Positions 21,768 through 32,109 of a DNA stretch of 64,000 bases are shown one piece after another. Position numbers and translations under genes: made by a program. Positions within the stretch are counted from its first letter, which is position 1, and each line of letters opens with the position of its first letter. Source of the stretch: Xanthobacter autotrophicus Py2 (lineage in GTDB: Bacteria > Pseudomonadota > Alphaproteobacteria > Rhizobiales > Xanthobacteraceae); contig CP000781.1 of assembly GCA_000017645.1 (NCBI GenBank), positions 2,157,501 through 2,221,500 of the forward strand. Direction: 5' to 3'. The notes beneath the pieces were generated by a model that worked only from the letters and a program-made list of their open reading frames with translations, was not told the origin of the DNA and did not search any database.

Positions 21768-21789
21768 TTCGTCCTGTGGAGACATCGCG

Positions 21790-22962
21790 ATGCCGGGCAA
21801 CGTGCCCGCCCCAGAGGCGCCCGCCCAAAATGCGCCGGCCGACACGGCGCCCGCCCGCCGTCGCGGACCGCCGGAGCCCATTCCGGTCACGGTGCTGACC
21901 GGCTTCCTCGGCGCCGGCAAGACCACGCTGCTCAATGCCCTGCTGGCCGATCCGGGCCTGGCCGACACTGCCGTACTCATCAACGAGTTCGGCGAGGTGG
22001 GGCTCGACCATCTGTTCGTGCGGCCGGTGGAGGAGGGCATCGTCATGCTCGCCTCGGGCTGCCTGTGCTGCACCGTGCGCGGCGACCTGGTGGCGGCGCT
22101 GGAGGACCTTTTGCGCGGCCGCGACAACGACCGCCTGCCGCCGTTTGCCCGCGTCATCATCGAGACCACGGGCCTCGCCGATCCGGCGCCGGTGATCCAC
22201 ACCCTGATGACCCACCCCTATCTCGGCCTGCGCTACCGGCTCGACGGGCTCGTCTGCGTGGTGGATGCGGTGAATGCGGACGCCACCCTTGATGCCCATG
22301 AGGAGGCGGTGAAGCAGGCGGCCATGGCCGACCGCATCGTCCTCACCAAGACCGACCTGGTGGCCGACGCGGACCGCCCGCAGCTCGAGGCGCTGCGGGC
22401 GCGGCTCAAGAGCCTCGCCCCCGGCGCCCGGCTGCTGGACGCGGCGGCGGGGGAGGCGCAGGCCGCGTCCATCCTCGGCGCCGGGCTCTATGCGACCGCC
22501 GGCAAGGCGCCGGACGTGGCCCGCTGGCTCGCGGCCGAGGAGGTGGCGGCGGCGGAACCGGACGGCGCGAGCCTCGACCCAAACCGCCACGATGCCCGCA
22601 TCCGGGCCTTCACCTTGGCCACCGACGCCGCCATTCCGGCCGCCACCCTCGACCTGTTCCTGGAGCTGCTGCGCGCCACCCATGGCGGCAACGTGCTGCG
22701 CATGAAGGGCATCGTGAAAGTGGCGGAGGAGCCGGACGCGCCTATCGTGATCCACGCCGTGCAGCATGTGATGCACCCGCCCGCGCGCCTGCCCGCCTGG
22801 CCGGACGAGGACCATCGCACCCGGCTGGTGATGATCGTGCGCGACCTCGACCCCAAGGTCATCGCCCGCCTGTTCAACGCCTTCCTCGGCGTGCCGCAGG
22901 TGGATACGCCGGACCGCGCCGCGCTCACCGACAACCCCCTCGCCCCGCCGGGGCTGCGGTGA
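21790..22962 (+). CDS. COG0523/CobW-family GTPase, putative metal chaperone
   Basis: A 390-residue G3E GTPase. P-loop GFLGAGKTT is at residues 38-46, the metal-binding CxCC motif (GCLCCTV) at 91-94, a Walker B-like IIETTGLADP near 130, and TKTD specificity motif near 190. The C-terminal CobW_C domain has HGGNVLRMKGI and VQHVMHPPARLP. Family members deliver zinc or cobalt to client proteins. The N-terminal 30 residues are Pro/Ala-rich and probably disordered. No cobalamin genes are nearby, so a zinc or general metallochaperone role is more likely than CobW proper. It shares one base with the DUF924 start. Confidence 0.88.
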   Translation: MPGNVPAPEAPAQNAPADTAPARRRGPPEPIPVTVLTGFLGAGKTTLLNALLADPGLADTAVLINEFGEVGLDHLFVRPVEEGIVMLASGCLCCTVRGDLVAALEDLLRGRDNDRLPPFARVIIETTGLADPAPVIHTLMTHPYLGLRYRLDGLVCVVDAVNADATLDAHEEAVKQAAMADRIVLTKTDLVADADRPQLEALRARLKSLAPGARLLDAAAGEAQAASILGAGLYATAGKAPDVARWLAAEEVAAAEPDGASLDPNRHDARIRAFTLATDAAIPAATLDLFLELLRATHGGNVLRMKGIVKVAEEPDAPIVIHAVQHVMHPPARLPAWPDEDHRTRLVMIVRDLDPKVIARLFNAFLGVPQVDTPDRAALTDNPLAPPGLR

Positions 22963-23531
22963 TGCTCAAGGGCATGACGCCTGAGAAAATGACGCCGGCG
23001 GATGTGCTCGCCTTCTGGCGGGCGGCGGGCCGGGAGAAATGGTTCGGCGGCGGCGCGGCGTTCGATGAAGAAGTGCGCGCCGCCTTGCTGCCGGCCCATG
23101 AGGCCGCCGTGGCGGGAGCACTCGACGCGTGGCGGGAGACGCCCGAGGGGGCGCTGGCCTGGATCATCCTGACGGATCAGGTGCCGCGCAACGTGTTCCG
23201 GGGCACGCCGCGCGCCTTCGCCACCGACGCCGGCGCGCTGGCGGCCGCCGAACGGGCGGTGGAGAGGGGCTTTGACGGGGCGCCGGAGATTGCGCCGGCG
23301 CTGCGCACCTTCTTCTACCTGCCCTTCATGCATGCGGAGGACAGGGCCGCACAGGCGCGGGGCGTGGACCTCTACCGCGCGCTGGGGCAGGAGGAGGGGA
23401 TGGCCTTCGCGCTGGTCCATAAGGAGATCATCGACCGCTTCGGCCGCTTCCCCCACCGCAACCCCATCCTCGGCCGCCAGATGTCGGCGGAGGAGCAGGC
23501 CTATCTCGATGGTGGTGGCTTCGGCGGCTAG
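22962..23531 (+). CDS. DUF924-family protein
   Basis: A 189-residue all-helical protein of the DUF924 (tetratricopeptide-like) family: VLAFWRAAGREKWFGGGAAFDEE, WIILTDQVPRNVFRGTPRAFATDAGA, FFYLPFMHAEDRAAQ and DRFGRFPHRNPILGR are the family signature segments. The function is not established. The ATG at 22962 overlaps the last base of the upstream GTPase stop, so the two are translationally linked. Its 3' end overlaps the convergent flavoprotein gene by 4 bp. Confidence 0.88.
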   Translation: MLKGMTPEKMTPADVLAFWRAAGREKWFGGGAAFDEEVRAALLPAHEAAVAGALDAWRETPEGALAWIILTDQVPRNVFRGTPRAFATDAGALAAAERAVERGFDGAPEIAPALRTFFYLPFMHAEDRAAQARGVDLYRALGQEEGMAFALVHKEIIDRFGRFPHRNPILGRQMSAEEQAYLDGGGFGG

Positions 23532-24817
23532 GCCGGAGGATGATCAGGCGGAGGCGATCCTTCGGCAAGGGTCCCTGCGCCAGGGATCTCCGGGCCAATC
23601 CCGAGCCGCGCCTTGATGCCTTCCGCCGCCGCGCGGCCGGTGGAGAAGCAGGCCTGCAGCAGGTAGCCGCCGGTGGGAGCTTCCCAATCCAGCATCTCGC
23701 CGGCCGCGAACACCGGGGGCAGGTGGGCAGGCAGGCCGGCGAGGGCATAGTCGTCCCCCACATGGCTCCAGGCGATGCCGCCGGCGGTGGAGATGGCGCG
23801 CTCCAGCCCCGCATGGCCGGTCACTTCCAGCGGCAGCGCCTTGATGAGGCGGGCGAGGGACGGCGCATCCGGCCGCACCGGGCCGGTGACCTCGCGCACC
23901 AGGTTCGCCGCCACCGGGGCGAGGCCGCCATTCTTGCCCAGCACGGTGGAGAAGGAGGCCTTCTGCGGGGCGGTGGCGAGCCGGGCGGCGAGGGCCTTTT
24001 CGTCCACGTCCGGGCGCAGGTCGAGATGGAGGGTGATGGAGCGGTGGCCCAGCGCCCGGCGCAGGTCGGTGGAGAGGGCATAGATGGCGCCTCCCTCCAG
24101 CCCCGAAGCTGTCACCACGGCTTCGCCGCGCACCAGCGTCTTGCCGAAGCGCAGGGCGATGCGCTTCAGCGGCGTGCCGGCGAAACGGGTGCGGAAAATG
24201 TCCGACCAGGCGATGGTGACGCCCATGTTGGAGGGCGCCAGCGCGTTCACCGGGACGCCCAGGGCCCGCATCCCCTCGACCCATCCGCCATCAGAGCCGA
24301 GGCGCGGCCAGGAGGCGCCGCCCAGGGCCAGCAGCACCGCATCCGCCGTCACCTCGCCCGGACCCTGCGGCGTGTCGAACAGCATTGCACCCGCCGGGCT
24401 CCAGCCCCGGAAGGCGTGGCGCAGGTGGAAGCTGACGCCCTGTTGCGTGAGCCGCGCCAGCCAGGCGCGCAGCAGGGGCGAGGCCTTGAAGCTCAGGGGG
24501 AACACCCGCCCGCTGGAGCCGACGAACGTCTCTTCGCCTAGCTCCAGGGCCCACGCGCGCAGGGCGTCCGGGGGGAACGCCGCCAGCGCCGGGGCGAGCC
24601 GGGCCTCGGCCGCGCCGTAGCGGTTCAGGAAGCGCGGCAGCGGTTCGGAATGGGTGAGGTTGAGCCCGCCGCGCCCGGCCATGAGGAATTTGCGGGCGAC
24701 GGAGGGCATGCGGTCATAGACGCCGACGCGCGCCCCGGCTGCGGAGAGCATTTCCGCTGCGGCGAGGCCCGCCGGGCCGGCGCCGACGATGGCGATGAAG
24801 GGCGCGTCGAGGGTCAA
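23528..24817 (-). CDS. TIGR03862-type flavoprotein (HI0933/BaiN-like)
   Basis: A 429-residue FAD-binding oxidoreductase-like protein. The dinucleotide-binding GAGPAG is at residues 12-17, SVARKFLMAGRGGLNLTHSE is the subfamily signature near 39-58, and the C-terminal FAD loop is in TGGYLLQACFSTGRAAAEG. Biochemical role unknown. No ATG lies before the FAD motif, and TTG 24817 (giving MTLDAPFIAIVG) is the only sensible start. It converges on the DUF924 gene. Confidence 0.86.
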   Translation of the reverse strand: MTLDAPFIAIVGAGPAGLAAAEMLSAAGARVGVYDRMPSVARKFLMAGRGGLNLTHSEPLPRFLNRYGAAEARLAPALAAFPPDALRAWALELGEETFVGSSGRVFPLSFKASPLLRAWLARLTQQGVSFHLRHAFRGWSPAGAMLFDTPQGPGEVTADAVLLALGGASWPRLGSDGGWVEGMRALGVPVNALAPSNMGVTIAWSDIFRTRFAGTPLKRIALRFGKTLVRGEAVVTASGLEGGAIYALSTDLRRALGHRSITLHLDLRPDVDEKALAARLATAPQKASFSTVLGKNGGLAPVAANLVREVTGPVRPDAPSLARLIKALPLEVTGHAGLERAISTAGGIAWSHVGDDYALAGLPAHLPPVFAAGEMLDWEAPTGGYLLQACFSTGRAAAEGIKARLGIGPEIPGAGTLAEGSPPPDHPPA

Positions 24818-24873
24818 TCTGTTGCCTTATGCCAGGGGCAGCCCGTGAGTGGGGCGGGCCCTGAAAACGAGAA

Positions 24874-24900
24874 ACCCTCCGCCGGACGACGGCGGAGGGT
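24874..24900 (-). terminator. terminator after the phosphoglucomutase gene
   Basis: ACCCTCCGCC (24874-24883) pairs with GGCGGAGGGT (24891-24900), a 10-bp perfect stem with 7-nt loop. On the minus strand it is followed by TTCTCGTTTTC. It ends transcription of the gene at 24960-26459 before the flavoprotein gene. Confidence 0.8.
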
Positions 24901-24959
24901 CGCAGACTTGCAAAGCTAGAGCACCCGCGCGCCGAAAAAGAGGCGGCGGGCCCTGGCGC

Positions 24960-26459
24960 TCAGATGGTCTGGTTGTACTCGCCCACTTCCGGGAAGGTGC
25001 GCAGCACGCCGTCGATTTCCTTGAACATCTCGCGCATGCGGGCGTTGGAGACCGGGCTCTCCACCACCACCACCAGCTCGGGCTTGTTGGAGGAGGCGCG
25101 CACCAGGCCCCAGGAGCCGTCCTCGCAGGTGACGCGCACGCCGTTCACCGTCACGAGGTCGCGGATCTTCTGGCCGGTGACGAGGGCGCCGTCCTTGGCG
25201 AGCTTCTCGTAGTGCTCCACCACCTTGGCGACGATGCCGTACTTGGCCTCGTCGGTGCAGTGGGGCGACATGGTGGGCGAGGACCACGTCTTGGGCAGCG
25301 CCTCGCGCAGGTCGGAGAGCTTCCTGCCGGGGTTGCGGTCCAGCATGTCGAGCACGGCGATGGCGGAGATGAGGCCATCGTCATAGCCGCGGCCGATGGG
25401 CTTGTTGAAGAAATAATGGCCGCTCTTCTCGAAGCCGACGAGGGCGCCGGTCTCGTTCACCCGGCGCTTCATGTAGGAGTGGCCGGTCTTCCAGTAGTCC
25501 GCCTTCACGCCGAGCTTGATCAGCTCGGGGTCGGTGGCGAACAGGCCGGTGGACTTCACGTCCACCACGAAGGTGGGCTCGGGATAGATCTTGGCGAGGT
25601 CGCGGGCGAGCAGCACGCCCACCTTGTCGGCGAAGATCTCCTCGCCGGTATTGTCCACCACGCCGCAGCGGTCGCCGTCGCCGTCGAAGCCCAGCGCCAC
25701 GTCCGCCTTGTGCTCCAGCACCGCGTCCCGCATGGCATGGAGCATCTCCATGTCCTCGGGGTTCGGGTTGTACTTGGGGAAGGTGTGGTCGAGCTCGGTG
25801 TCGAGCGGGATCACCTCGACGCCCAGCGCCTCGAGGATCTTCGGCGCGAACGCGCCCGCCGTGCCGTTGCCGCAGGCCACCACCGCCTTGATGGGGTTCT
25901 TCAGCTTGGGACGGTCGGTGAGGTCCTTGATGTAGACGTCCGGGAAGTTCTCCACGAACACGTAGGAGCCGCCGCCCTTCAGGTTGAACTTGGCGCCGAG
26001 GACGATCTCCTTGAGCTTCGTCATCTCGTCGGGGCCGAAGGTGAGGGGGCGGTTGACGCCCATCTTCACGCCGGTCCAGCCGTTGTCGTTGTGGGAGGCG
26101 GTCACCATGGCCACCGCCGGCACGTCCAGGGCGAACTGGGCGAAATAGGCCATGGGCGACATGGCGAGGCCGATGTCGTGCACCTTGATGCCGGCCGCCA
26201 TGAGGCCGGAGGCCAGCGCCAGCTTGATGGACGAGGAATAGCTGCGGAAGTCGTGGCCGGTCACGATCTCCGGCTTCACGCCCATCTCGTGCATCAGGGT
26301 GCCGAGGCCCATGCCCAGCGCCTGCACGCCCATCAGGTTGATTTCCTTCTGGAACAACCAGCGCGCGTCATATTCCCGGAAGCCGGTCGGCTTCACCATG
26401 GGCTCGGACTCGTAGGCATAGGTGTTGGGGGTCAAGACCGGCTTGGGTGTGGGGAACAT
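24960..26459 (-). CDS. phosphoglucomutase/phosphomannomutase
   Basis: A 499-residue alpha-D-phosphohexomutase that interconverts hexose 1- and 6-phosphates, feeding glycogen, exopolysaccharide and LPS sugar nucleotides. The phosphoserine motif TASHND is at 120-125 (Ser122), the Mg loop GFDGDGDRCG near 240-249, the sugar-binding GFEKSGHYFF near 337, and the phosphate-binding C-terminal segment RASSNKPELVV. Start 26459 has AGGAG upstream. The region upstream holds a TTATAATA-type -10 near 26578-26586 on the minus strand. It is monocistronic by its own terminator. Glucose versus mannose preference cannot be told. Confidence 0.9.
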   Translation of the reverse strand: MFPTPKPVLTPNTYAYESEPMVKPTGFREYDARWLFQKEINLMGVQALGMGLGTLMHEMGVKPEIVTGHDFRSYSSSIKLALASGLMAAGIKVHDIGLAMSPMAYFAQFALDVPAVAMVTASHNDNGWTGVKMGVNRPLTFGPDEMTKLKEIVLGAKFNLKGGGSYVFVENFPDVYIKDLTDRPKLKNPIKAVVACGNGTAGAFAPKILEALGVEVIPLDTELDHTFPKYNPNPEDMEMLHAMRDAVLEHKADVALGFDGDGDRCGVVDNTGEEIFADKVGVLLARDLAKIYPEPTFVVDVKSTGLFATDPELIKLGVKADYWKTGHSYMKRRVNETGALVGFEKSGHYFFNKPIGRGYDDGLISAIAVLDMLDRNPGRKLSDLREALPKTWSSPTMSPHCTDEAKYGIVAKVVEHYEKLAKDGALVTGQKIRDLVTVNGVRVTCEDGSWGLVRASSNKPELVVVVESPVSNARMREMFKEIDGVLRTFPEVGEYNQTI

Positions 26460-26667
26460 GCAGAGAGCTCCTGCGGGCCTGAATTTCGCAGCTGCGAGAT
26501 AGCACGGTTTCGTGACTGAACGAACGCTGGAAGCTTGAGAATAGCTCCCGAGACGGCAAAAAGTAGCATACAAACGGTATTATAATAACTAAACCGGTCG
26601 TTCTGCAGGTCCCTGCGCGATTTTGGGGGCGGGCCCGAAGGCCCTTTCGTCCCCTTTCGCAAATTGC

Positions 26668-26702
26668 ATTCGCGGCGGTGCAGCATGGGCGCCGCCGCGA
26701 AT
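26668..26702 (-). terminator. hairpin terminator downstream of pheT
   Basis: ATTCGCGGCGG (26668-26678) pairs with CCGCCGCGAAT (26692-26702): an 11-bp perfect stem with a 13-nt loop, 18 bp after the pheT stop. The tract after it on the minus strand is only GCAATTTGCG, so termination may be moderate. Confidence 0.65.
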
Positions 26703-26720
26703 GGGGAGGGGTGCGTCGGG

Positions 26721-29135
26721 TCAGCCCCGCAGCGTGGCGCCGGTCTTCTTGGTGACCTCCGCCACGATGCGGCCCGCCACCTCCTCGATGTCCTTGTCGG
26801 TCAAGGTGCGCTCGCGCGGCTGGAGGGTGACCTCCACCGCCACCGACTTCTTGTCGGGGTCGATGCCCTTGCCCTCATAGAGGTCGAACAGGCCCACGGC
26901 GGTGACCAGCTTCCTGTCGGCGCCCTGGGCGGCCTTCAGGATGTCCGCCGCCGCCACCTCGCGGCCCACCACGAAGGCGAAGTCGCGCTTCACCGCCTGG
27001 AAGGCGGAGAGGTCAAGATTGGGCTTCACCCGCGTGGCCTTGGCCTTGGGCTCGGGGATCTTGTCGAGGATGATCTCGAACGCCACCAGCGGGCCGGCCA
27101 CGTCCAGCGCCTCCAGCACGGCGGGATGGATCTCGCCGAAATGGGCCATGGCGTTGGAGCCGAGGCGCAGCGTGCCCGAGCGGCCGGGATGGTACCAGCC
27201 CGGCGCATCGGTGGTGACCTGAAGGTTCGCCACCGGCGCCCCGCAGGCGGCGAGCGCCGCAGTGGCATCGGCCTTGGCGTCGAACACGTCCACCGCCCCG
27301 GCGGTGCCGGACCAGTGGCGGCCGGCGCCTGAGGGCTTCGCCGTGCCGCGCCGCAGGCCGGTAGCGGCCTGGCGCTGGCCGGTGGGGGTGTCGTCGAGGA
27401 AGATCTGGCCGACCTCGAACAGCGCCGCGTCGGCAAAGCCGCGCGCCGCATTGGTGCCGGCCGCCTTGATGAGGCCGGGCAACAGGCTCGGCCGCATGTC
27501 CGAAAGCTCGGCGGCGATGGGGTTGGACAGGGCCAGCGCCGGCGCGCCGCCGCCGAACATCCTGGCGGCCTCCTGGCTGACGAAGGACCAGGTGACCGCC
27601 TCTACCATGCCGCGCGCCGCCAGTGCCCGGCGGGCCTTGCGGCTCCTCAGCTGGAGCGGGGTCAGCACCGCCTTGCGGGCATCCTCCCCGCGCGGCAGCT
27701 CGGTGGCGGGCACGCGATCGAGGCCGAGGATGCGTACCACCTCTTCCACCAGGTCCGCCTTGCCCTCGATGTCACCGCGCCAGGAGGGCGGCACCACGTC
27801 CAGCACCGGCGCCGCGCCGGAGACGGCGAAGCCGAGCGCCTCCAGCACGTCGCGGATCTCCTGTTCGGAGGCTTCCAGCCCGGCAAGGCGCTTCACCTCG
27901 GACAGGGGGAAGCGAATCGTGCGCGCTGTGTCCGGTATGGCGCCGGCCAGCACCACCTCGGACGCCTCGCCGCCGCAGATCTCCTGAATGAGATGGGTGG
28001 CGAGCTCCAGCCCCGGCAGGGTGAAGGCCGGGTCCACGCCGCGCTCGAAGCGGAAGCGGGCATCGGAATTGATACCGAGCTTGCGCCCGGTCTGGGCGAT
28101 ATTGATGGCATCCCACAGGGCGGATTCGATCACCACGTCGGTGGTGCCCTCGTCGCAGCCGGAGGCTTCCCCGCCCATGATGCCGGCGAGGCTCTCCACG
28201 CCGTTCTCGTCGGCGATGACGCACATGGTCTCGTCCAGCGCGTAGGTCTTGCCGTCCAGCGCCAGCAGGGTCTCCCCGGGCCGGCCCCGGCGCACCACCA
28301 GATTGCCCTTCACCTTGGCGAGGTCGAAGACGTGGAGCGGCCGGTTGCGGTCGAACGTCATGAAATTGGTGACGTCCACCAGCGCGTTGATGGGGCGAAG
28401 CCCGATGGCGCGCAAGCGGTCCTGCATCCATTGCGGCGAGGGGCCGTTCTTCACCCCCTTCACCACCCGAAGGGCGAAGGCCGGGCAGAGCGAGCCGGTC
28501 TCGCCGAATTCCAGCGTGACGCCCAGCGGCGCGGGGAAGGTGCCGTCCACCGGCTTCACCTTCGGCGCCATCAGCTCGCCGAGGCCGGCGGCGGCCAGAT
28601 CCCGCGCCACGCCGGCGACGCCGAGGCAGTCGGCGCGATTGGGGGTCACGGCGATTTCCACCACCGGATCGTTGAGGCCCAGCACTTCGGCGAACGGGGC
28701 GCCGGGGGTGGCGTCCTCCGGCAGCTCCAGGATGCCGTCATGCTCTTCCGACAGGCCCAGCTCGCGGGCCGAGCACAGCATGCCGCGGCTTTCCACGTCG
28801 CGGATCTTGCCGATCTTCAGCTCCAGCCCGGAGGTGGGAATGACCGTGCCCGGCGCCGCGAACACGGTCTTCAGCCCCGCCCGCGCATTGGGCGCGCCGC
28901 ACACCACCTGGATGGGCTCGCCTTTCCCGATGGAGACGGTGCAGACCTTCAGCTTATCGGCATTGGGATGCTTCTCGGCCGTGAGCACCTCGCCCACCAC
29001 GAAGGGCGCGAGCTGCCTGGCCTTGTCCTCCACCCCCTCGACCTCCAGGCCGATGAGGGACAGGCGCTCGACGATGGCATCGAAGGAGGCGGTGGGCTCA
29101 AGGTGGTCCTGGAGCCAGGAGAAGGTGAATTTCAT
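26721..29135 (-). CDS. pheT: phenylalanine-tRNA ligase beta subunit
   Basis: An 804-residue subunit of the heterotetrameric synthetase that charges tRNA-Phe. It has an N-terminal tRNA-binding domain (about 40-150: [20 protein letters not shown]), the B3/B4 editing domain ([15 protein letters not shown]), the B5 domain (about 400-475) and a C-terminal anticodon-binding FDX-ACB domain (about 710-804: [30 protein letters not shown]). Length is normal. It lies 12 bp after pheS, so the two form an operon. Confidence 0.97.
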   Translation of the reverse strand: MKFTFSWLQDHLEPTASFDAIVERLSLIGLEVEGVEDKARQLAPFVVGEVLTAEKHPNADKLKVCTVSIGKGEPIQVVCGAPNARAGLKTVFAAPGTVIPTSGLELKIGKIRDVESRGMLCSARELGLSEEHDGILELPEDATPGAPFAEVLGLNDPVVEIAVTPNRADCLGVAGVARDLAAAGLGELMAPKVKPVDGTFPAPLGVTLEFGETGSLCPAFALRVVKGVKNGPSPQWMQDRLRAIGLRPINALVDVTNFMTFDRNRPLHVFDLAKVKGNLVVRRGRPGETLLALDGKTYALDETMCVIADENGVESLAGIMGGEASGCDEGTTDVVIESALWDAINIAQTGRKLGINSDARFRFERGVDPAFTLPGLELATHLIQEICGGEASEVVLAGAIPDTARTIRFPLSEVKRLAGLEASEQEIRDVLEALGFAVSGAAPVLDVVPPSWRGDIEGKADLVEEVVRILGLDRVPATELPRGEDARKAVLTPLQLRSRKARRALAARGMVEAVTWSFVSQEAARMFGGGAPALALSNPIAAELSDMRPSLLPGLIKAAGTNAARGFADAALFEVGQIFLDDTPTGQRQAATGLRRGTAKPSGAGRHWSGTAGAVDVFDAKADATAALAACGAPVANLQVTTDAPGWYHPGRSGTLRLGSNAMAHFGEIHPAVLEALDVAGPLVAFEIILDKIPEPKAKATRVKPNLDLSAFQAVKRDFAFVVGREVAAADILKAAQGADRKLVTAVGLFDLYEGKGIDPDKKSVAVEVTLQPRERTLTDKDIEEVAGRIVAEVTKKTGATLRG

Positions 29136-29147
29136 GGGTCCTGCTCC

Positions 29148-30269
29148 TTACGCGCTCAGGCCGCCGGCGAGGGTCGGGAAATCCAGCGGGCGGAAGCCGT
29201 AGTGGGAGAGCCAGCGCACGTCGGCCTCGAAGAAGGCGCGCAGGTCGCTCATGCCGTATTTCAGCATGGCGATGCGGTCGATGCCCATGCCCCAGGCAAA
29301 GCCCTGGTATTCGTCCGGGTCGAGCCCGCAATTGCGTAGCACGTTGGGGTGCACCATGCCGCAGCCGAGGATCTCCAGCCAGTCCGAGCCCTCGCCGAAG
29401 CGGATCTCGCCGGGGCGGGAGCGGTCGCACTGGATGTCCACTTCCATGGATGGCTCGGTGAAGGGGAAGAAGGACGGGCGGAAGCGCATCTTCACCCCCT
29501 CCACCTCGAAGAAAGACTTGCAGAATTCTTCCAGGATCCACTTCAGGTGGCCGAGGTGCGCGCCCTTGTCGATCACCAGCCCCTCCACCTGGTGGAACAT
29601 GGGGGTGTGGGTCTGGTCACTGTCGCAGCGATAGGTGCGACCGGGGCAGATGACGCGGATGGGCGGCGTCTTGGTCTGCATGGTGCGCACCTGCACCGGA
29701 GAGGTGTGGGTGCGCAGCACCTTGCGCTGCCCGTCGGCGCCGGGGGGCAGGAAGAAGGTGTCGTGCATCTCCCGCGCCGGATGGCCGGGGGGGAAGTTCA
29801 ACGCGGTGAAATTGTGGAAGTCGTCCTCGATGTCCGGGCCTTCCGCCACCGAGAAGCCCATGTCGGCGAAGATGGCGGTCAGCTCCTCCATCACCTGGGC
29901 GATGGGATGGACGCGGCCGGTCTCGGCGGCGGCCTCGCGGACCGGCAGGGTCACATCCACCTTTTCGGTGGCGAGGCGGGCTTCCAGGGCCTTGGTCTTC
30001 AGCGCCGAGCGGCGATGGGTGATGAGGCCGGTCACCCGGTCGCGCAGCCCGTTGATGGCCGGGCCCATGACCTTGCGCTGGTCCGGGCTCATGGTGCCCA
30101 GCGACTTGAGCAACTCCGAGACCGAGCCCTTCTTGCCGAGGGCGGCGATGCGCACCTCTTCGAGGCCGGCTTCATCCTCGGCGCCCAGGATGGCGCTCGC
30201 GATGTCTTGCTCCAGGTCCGTGATGGCGCCCTGGTCGGTCACGTCGATGTCGGACATGTCGATGCTCAT
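29148..30269 (-). CDS. pheS: phenylalanine-tRNA ligase alpha subunit
   Basis: The catalytic class II subunit, 373 residues. An N-terminal coiled coil (about 10-90: [22 protein letters not shown] onward) precedes the catalytic core. Motif 2 is in [23 protein letters not shown], and motif 3 in [31 protein letters not shown] lies between. Start is uncertain: ATG 30269, ATG 30257 and GTG 30284 are in frame, and none has a strong ribosome binding site. It is separated from rplT by a terminator, so it has its own promoter in the short gap. No Phe-rich leader peptide was seen. Confidence 0.95.
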   Translation of the reverse strand: MSIDMSDIDVTDQGAITDLEQDIASAILGAEDEAGLEEVRIAALGKKGSVSELLKSLGTMSPDQRKVMGPAINGLRDRVTGLITHRRSALKTKALEARLATEKVDVTLPVREAAAETGRVHPIAQVMEELTAIFADMGFSVAEGPDIEDDFHNFTALNFPPGHPAREMHDTFFLPPGADGQRKVLRTHTSPVQVRTMQTKTPPIRVICPGRTYRCDSDQTHTPMFHQVEGLVIDKGAHLGHLKWILEEFCKSFFEVEGVKMRFRPSFFPFTEPSMEVDIQCDRSRPGEIRFGEGSDWLEILGCGMVHPNVLRNCGLDPDEYQGFAWGMGIDRIAMLKYGMSDLRAFFEADVRWLSHYGFRPLDFPTLAGGLSA

Positions 30270-30354
30270 GAAGTTCTGGAACACCCGCGGGGTCGGGCGG
30301 GCGCGGGTCCTGGACGGTTGCGCCGCTTATAGACGGGGGCCGCCCAAACGCAAA

Positions 30355-30382
30355 AGCCCCGGACGGATGACCGCACGGGGCT
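30355..30382 (-). terminator. terminator after rpmI-rplT
   Basis: AGCCCCG at 30355-30361 pairs with CGGGGCT at 30376-30382, with a small inner CGG/CCG stem. On the minus strand it is followed by TTTTGCG. It isolates rpmI-rplT from pheST. Confidence 0.75.
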
Positions 30383-30427
30383 CTTGAAGGTCTCGGAAGA
30401 CGGGATGGAAGCTCAGGCGAGCCCGGC

Positions 30428-30790
30428 TCAGGCCAGCGCGGCCTTGGCCTTCTCCACTAGGGCCTTGAACGCGTCGGGCTCGTGGATGGCGATATCCGAG
30501 AGCACCTTGCGGTCGACCTCGATCCCGGCCTTGCCGAGACCATCGATAAATCGCGAATAGGTCAGGTCGAGATCAAGCGCGCGCACACCGGCGTTGATGC
30601 GCTGGATCCAGAGCGCACGGAAGTTGCGCTTCTTAACCTTGCGGTCGCGGTAGGCATACTGCATCGACCGTTCGACGGCCGACTTGGCAGCGCGGATGGT
30701 ATTCTTGCGACGGCCGTAAAAGCCCTTGGCGGCTTCAAAGACCTTCTTGTGCTTGGCGTGCGAGGTAACGCCACGTTTGACGCGGGCCAT
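30428..30790 (-). CDS. rplT: 50S ribosomal protein L20
   Basis: A 120-residue ribosomal protein starting [17 protein letters not shown], with [19 protein letters not shown] and [14 protein letters not shown] as family signatures; full length. It binds 23S rRNA early in assembly. It follows rpmI by 30 bp. In many bacteria it is co-transcribed with infC and represses the operon; here infC is about 4.5 kb away and has its own terminator. Confidence 0.98.
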   Translation of the reverse strand: MARVKRGVTSHAKHKKVFEAAKGFYGRRKNTIRAAKSAVERSMQYAYRDRKVKKRNFRALWIQRINAGVRALDLDLTYSRFIDGLGKAGIEVDRKVLSDIAIHEPDAFKALVEKAKAALA

Positions 30791-30820
30791 GGAAAAACTC
30801 CTTCAGATCGCGGTGCGGCG

Positions 30821-31021
30821 TCAGCCGTTCGGCAGGAACGACTTGCGGATGATCCGTCCATCGCACTCGGCGAGGATGGTCGTGCCGCGCTGGTTGCGGA
30901 TCTGGCTGTTGGTCCGCTTGATCATGCCATGGCGCTTGCCGGCCTGGCCCGCGATCACTTTTCCCGTACCCGTCAGGCGGAAGCGTTTCTTGGCTCCCGA
31001 CTTGGTCTTCATCTTGGGCAT
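30821..31021 (-). CDS. rpmI: 50S ribosomal protein L35
   Basis: A 66-residue basic protein beginning [20 protein letters not shown] and ending [10 protein letters not shown], the complete L35 family pattern. It is the first gene of rpmI-rplT. The open frame runs far upstream but only this part is family-like. Confidence 0.97.
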   Translation of the reverse strand: MPKMKTKSGAKKRFRLTGTGKVIAGQAGKRHGMIKRTNSQIRNQRGTTILAECDGRIIRKSFLPNG

Positions 31022-31378
31022 TTGGCTCTCCGTGGCATGGGTTCGCCACGCCTTGCGGCGGGGAACGCTCAGCCTCTTGTTGCTGTTGAGCGATATGAGC
31101 CAGCGCGGCAGCCCTTGTTCGCCGGCCGGCTCGAAGGCGGCAGTCGTTACAGGAGGATGACGGGAAAGGCAAGCGCCCGCAGGCGCCGTGGCCGCGAGTG
31201 GGTGCTGCGGCGCGAGGGAATTTGTGTAGTGCATCGTCACGCAGGCTTGAACGCGGGCGGTCCGAATTTGAGCAACGGCAACAACTTCGCCGCGTTGTAG
31301 CCGTAAGTTACCAAAGGTCCGGCGAAACAATCGACACAAATTCCGCCGAGCCTGTATCGCGTTAAGGGAGTGAGCATC
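31022..31378. other. divergent region between rpmI and the BA14K-like gene
   Basis: This 357-bp gap holds the rpmI leader and promoter on one side and the BA14K-like promoter on the other. CGCTCA...TGAGCG (about 31067-31094) could form a small leader hairpin. No convincing gene or RNA family was recognised. Confidence 0.35.
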
Positions 31379-32044
31379 ATGTTCGGAACGAAAAGAGTGG
31401 CACTGCTCGCGGCCGCGATCGTCGCTGGTAGCATGCTCTCGTTTTCCGGAGCGCCCGCCAGCGCGCAGGCGCTGCGGCTCGGTCTCGTGAACGCAGACAT
31501 GCAGAACAGCGCCGCGGCCGTGGACACCGTCGCCTACCGCGGCGGGCCGTATCGTGGCGGCGGCGTGAGAATGGGTGGTCCCCGCTACGGCGGTGGCGCG
31601 CGCATGGTTGGGCCGCGCTATGGCGGCGCGCGTTATGTGGGGCCCCGTGCCGTCGGCCCCCGCTATGTGGGTGGCTATCATCCGGGCTTTCGTCCTGGTC
31701 CGGTTCGCCCGGGCTGGGGTCCGGGACGTCCCGGCTGGGGTCCTGGCGGGCCTGGCTGGGGTCATCCGGGCTGGCGCCCGCCGCCGGGCGCGTGGGGTCC
31801 GGGTGCGTGGCGTCCCGGTTGGGGCTGGTACCGGCCGGGCTGGGGCTGGGGCTATTATAACAACAGCGGCGCGTGGATCGCGCTCGGCGTCGCCAGCGGC
31901 CTTGCCCTGGGTGCCGTGGCTGCCACGGCGGAGCCGGTCTACGGCGACGATGCGGTGGCCTACTGCGCGCAGCGCTACCGCTCCTACAATCCGGCAACCG
32001 GCACCTACACCGGCTATGACGGCTACCAGCATCCCTGTCCCTGA
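31379..32044 (+). CDS. exported glycine/tryptophan-rich BA14K-like protein
   Basis: A 221-residue protein with a signal peptide ([20 protein letters not shown], cleavage near PASAQA), a long central repeat region, one hydrophobic segment ([19 protein letters not shown]) and a BA14K-like C-terminus ([20 protein letters not shown], ending QHPCP). The middle consists of RYGGxxRxxGPR units followed by [13 protein letters not shown] repeats. The BA14K family was named from a Brucella immunoreactive protein and is common in Hyphomicrobiales; its role is unclear. ATG 31379 is favoured by GGGAG 8 nt upstream over GTG 31370. Confidence 0.82.
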   Translation: MFGTKRVALLAAAIVAGSMLSFSGAPASAQALRLGLVNADMQNSAAAVDTVAYRGGPYRGGGVRMGGPRYGGGARMVGPRYGGARYVGPRAVGPRYVGGYHPGFRPGPVRPGWGPGRPGWGPGGPGWGHPGWRPPPGAWGPGAWRPGWGWYRPGWGWGYYNNSGAWIALGVASGLALGAVAATAEPVYGDDAVAYCAQRYRSYNPATGTYTGYDGYQHPCP

Positions 32045-32068
32045 GCGGGACGGGGCTTGAGCGACTGC

Positions 32069-32091
32069 AGCCCGGCGCCTGGCGCCGGGCT
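32069..32091. terminator. hairpin between convergent BA14K-like and GT25 genes
   Basis: AGCCCGGCG (32069-32077) pairs with CGCCGGGCT (32083-32091) around a CCTGG centre, a very stable stem between two gene ends. There is no T-tract on either side, so the terminator call is tentative. Confidence 0.5.
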
Positions 32092-32109
32092 GAGCTATCA
32101 GGTCAGCGA

